A stretch of 64,000 bases of DNA from TMED23 sp964643045 (GTDB lineage: Bacteria; Pseudomonadota; Alphaproteobacteria; Rhodospirillales; UBA2165): the NCBI GenBank assembly GCA_964643045.1, contig CAZXSC010000002.1, positions 1 to 64,000 of the forward strand, in the 5' to 3' direction. This document shows, piece by piece, positions 62,275 to 64,000 of this stretch (the stretch's first letter is position 1; every line of letters starts with the position of its first letter). Below the pieces are notes generated by a model. The model worked only from the letters and a program-made list of their open reading frames with translations, made no database searches and was not told the DNA's origin. A program made the position numbers and the translations under genes.

Positions 62275-64000
62275 GTGTTTCTGTTTAAATTTAATTTAGC
62301 ATTAGGCATTTGTAAATTGCTCAACCCAATTACTCTGCTAAGGCTACAGTATGTTTCATTTATCGCCCTGATTACTTGCCTAACCTATTTTGAATCAAAC
62401 ATCTGGTCCACACGTTTACTATCAGCTCAAGAAATTAACGTCCGCAGTTCACTAACTCATTTGTTATTTAGAGCGATCAAATCCAATGACATAAATGGAG
62501 TGCGTACAGCCATTGAAGCGGGAGCTGATCTTTCAAGAATTAATTTAGATGGTCACACCGCTATCGATGTTGCTATCCAGTACAATTATTTCGAGATAGC
62601 TGAATATCTAGTCTTCGCGCGTCGTGTTGAACAAAAATCAACGCTCAAACTAATTCTTCCCATCAGCTCTATACGACAGGATTCCGCCGAAGCTGCACCA
62701 ACCGTAAATTTTTCTCATTCCAAAAAATTAGCCCGGGTAAAGCAAAAAAATATTCAAACACTGCCTGCTAAAACCATACGAAAAGAATTCGAAGCACCGC
62801 AACAAACAACTTTAAAGCAAACAAATAAAGCTCAAAACAACTTTTCGATTACCAAGGAAACATTTGTTGAAAAAGCCAAGGGGGCAGTAATCCCACCACA
62901 GCCAATCTTCATAATTGGGCGGGACGGCAAATTTTCTCCCGCCTCAGCCGAAGATATAGAACGTATTAAAAAAACTGCTAATCTGCATGCCAGTCGATCG
63001 TTGTCAGATATTGAACCCCGCAAACCGTTCTTTATCCCAAAACCACGAAATAAGCCAAGTTTACGTTTATCCGCAACAAATGAAATCCAACTCACCACCC
63101 CTCACTCAAAGGGCAAACAAGCTAGTGAATCAACCCCCCCAACTTCAGACGCCCCAAAATTAGAGAAATTTGAAACCAAATCACCCAATACAGAAAATAA
63201 ACCCAGTTTACAAAAAAAGGTGATAAATGCTCCCCAAAATGACTTTGCTCGGCCAACCCGGCGAATTTCCCCTCAGCTTTTAAAAAAATTGCGCGAAAGC
63301 CTCGAGAAATCAAAAAACCAGAAACAAATTAACAAAAAAATGCGTGAGAAAGATAAAATGATTAATTTGAAAAATTCCGACCTTTCAGCGCCTACGTTGT
63401 TACGAAAACGCCAGTCGACAGCATCGACTGGCCTGACAATTGATCAAAGTAAATTCATTAAAGTAGTTCCTAGAATAGTCAATCAGACAAAGCCAGAACT
63501 AAATAAAGTTAAAGAAAAAAGCACCTTCAGTAAGATGATGGGCCGAATTACAAGTTTATTTGGTATTACAAAAATGACAAAAACAAAAAAAAAGGAAAAT
63601 GAAATAGCAGAATCTAAAGTAGAAATTGTAACTAAAACTAAAAACACACAGCTACCACGAATTGAGCAAAAATACAAAAAATACCACAGACAGATCTCAA
63701 CCAATCCGTCAACAATCATTGCTAAAGATCGCCCTAGTATTACTACCAAAAAAAATACTGAACCTGATATTAAGCAATTTAATAGGCAGATGACGAAAAT
63801 TCGAGATTCGTCACTTAGGCATCCTCAACAAAATAAATCCGATTACCAAAATATAAAAAAGGAAAGAAGTAACATGCCTAAGCTCGATGCAAACAATTTT
63901 CTTCCTCAAAAAAAAGCTCTAACAATACCCCTTACCCGACTTCGGCAACCATTGAAAAACAAACTACTAGCCCTAGGAAATACAATTACAACAGGCCAAG
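62275..64000 (+). CDS. Ankyrin and lysine-rich exported protein, C-terminal part beyond the right edge
   Basis: An open frame from the GTG at 62275 (CAGGAG 7 bases upstream) to the end, 575 codons with no stop. Residues 24-46 form a hydrophobic helix, like a signal peptide or anchor. Residues 62-115 are two ankyrin-type units (HLLFRAIKSNDINGVRTAIE, AGADLSRINLDGHTAIDVAI). The remaining 450 residues are Lys-, Ser-, Thr- and Pro-rich with few hydrophobics and look disordered. Function is unknown; ankyrins imply protein binding, and the basic tail could bind nucleic acid, glycan or membrane. It has no assigned family. It follows trmFO by 151 bases with no feature of note except a weak hairpin. 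Confidence 0.75.
   Translation, partial: MFLFKFNLALGICKLLNPITLLRLQYVSFIALITCLTYFESNIWSTRLLSAQEINVRSSLTHLLFRAIKSNDINGVRTAIEAGADLSRINLDGHTAIDVAIQYNYFEIAEYLVFARRVEQKSTLKLILPISSIRQDSAEAAPTVNFSHSKKLARVKQKNIQTLPAKTIRKEFEAPQQTTLKQTNKAQNNFSITKETFVEKAKGAVIPPQPIFIIGRDGKFSPASAEDIERIKKTANLHASRSLSDIEPRKPFFIPKPRNKPSLRLSATNEIQLTTPHSKGKQASESTPPTSDAPKLEKFETKSPNTENKPSLQKKVINAPQNDFARPTRRISPQLLKKLRESLEKSKNQKQINKKMREKDKMINLKNSDLSAPTLLRKRQSTASTGLTIDQSKFIKVVPRIVNQTKPELNKVKEKSTFSKMMGRITSLFGITKMTKTKKKENEIAESKVEIVTKTKNTQLPRIEQKYKKYHRQISTNPSTIIAKDRPSITTKKNTEPDIKQFNRQMTKIRDSSLRHPQQNKSDYQNIKKERSNMPKLDANNFLPQKKALTIPLTRLRQPLKNKLLALGNTITTGQ

Overview
The window is from a bacterial chromosome, most likely an Alphaproteobacterium of low-to-moderate G+C. 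The evidence is gene content: a TipN-like polarity protein, a DUF1244 protein, TRAP transport, CoxSLM-type hydroxylases, and housekeeping genes (gyrA, coaD, ssb, uvrA, trmFO, ung, ald, ctaA) of alphaproteobacterial character. The order cannot be fixed from the sequence. Genes are tightly packed: convergent pairs share or overlap stop codons and several operon genes overlap by 4-8 bases. I see no insertion sequence, prophage, CRISPR array, rRNA or recognisable transcription-factor gene.

Layout. 1-6.6 kb: the start of ctaA runs off the left edge, followed by a carbamoyltransferase, two coupled TPR-glycosyltransferase fusions and a CbiX-like chelatase. 6.6-13.3 kb: a giant membrane-anchored coiled-coil protein (TipN-like) built from 44 tandem 25-residue repeats, then DUF1244, an MFS exporter and an MmcQ/YjbR protein. 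13.5-28.4 kb: a catabolic block with a gentisate-dioxygenase-like cupin, a sulfatase with an altered signature, a DctPQM TRAP transporter, a CoxSLM molybdenum hydroxylase, an MscS channel, and a Rieske dioxygenase (alpha and beta) operon led by a ThDP enzyme. 28.7-30.7 kb: a methyltransferase and a GT2 glycosyltransferase. 30.8-38.5 kb: a ThDP enzyme, polysaccharide deacetylase and amidase run converging on a transporter, 2OG-oxygenase and FAD-hydroxylase operon.

38.7-48.7 kb: an FMN split-barrel protein, ung, ald, a secreted dienelactone-hydrolase-like protein, an unknown exported protein, an SGNH hydrolase with a broken or non-canonical start, a phosphatase remnant, two QueG-like Fe-S proteins with an acyl-CoA ligase, and cytochrome b561. 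48.9-64 kb: tRNA-Lys, coaD, gyrA, two MFS carriers, an alpha/beta hydrolase, ssb, a phthalate-dioxygenase-type reductase, uvrA, trmFO, and a long ankyrin and lysine-rich ORF that runs off the right edge.

As a system, the window joins core replication, repair and tRNA genes to a set of aromatic or heterocyclic catabolism modules: uptake by TRAP or MFS, hydroxylation by Rieske, Cox-type, FAD and 2OG enzymes, ring opening by the cupin, and hydrolysis by sulfatase, amidase, deacetylase and dienelactone-hydrolase-like enzymes. The substrates are not readable from the sequence. The most unusual items are the exact 25-residue repeat architecture of the TipN-like protein, the sulfatase lacking the proline of its maturation signature, the multi-enzyme modules of unknown substrate, and the unfinished lysine-rich ankyrin protein.
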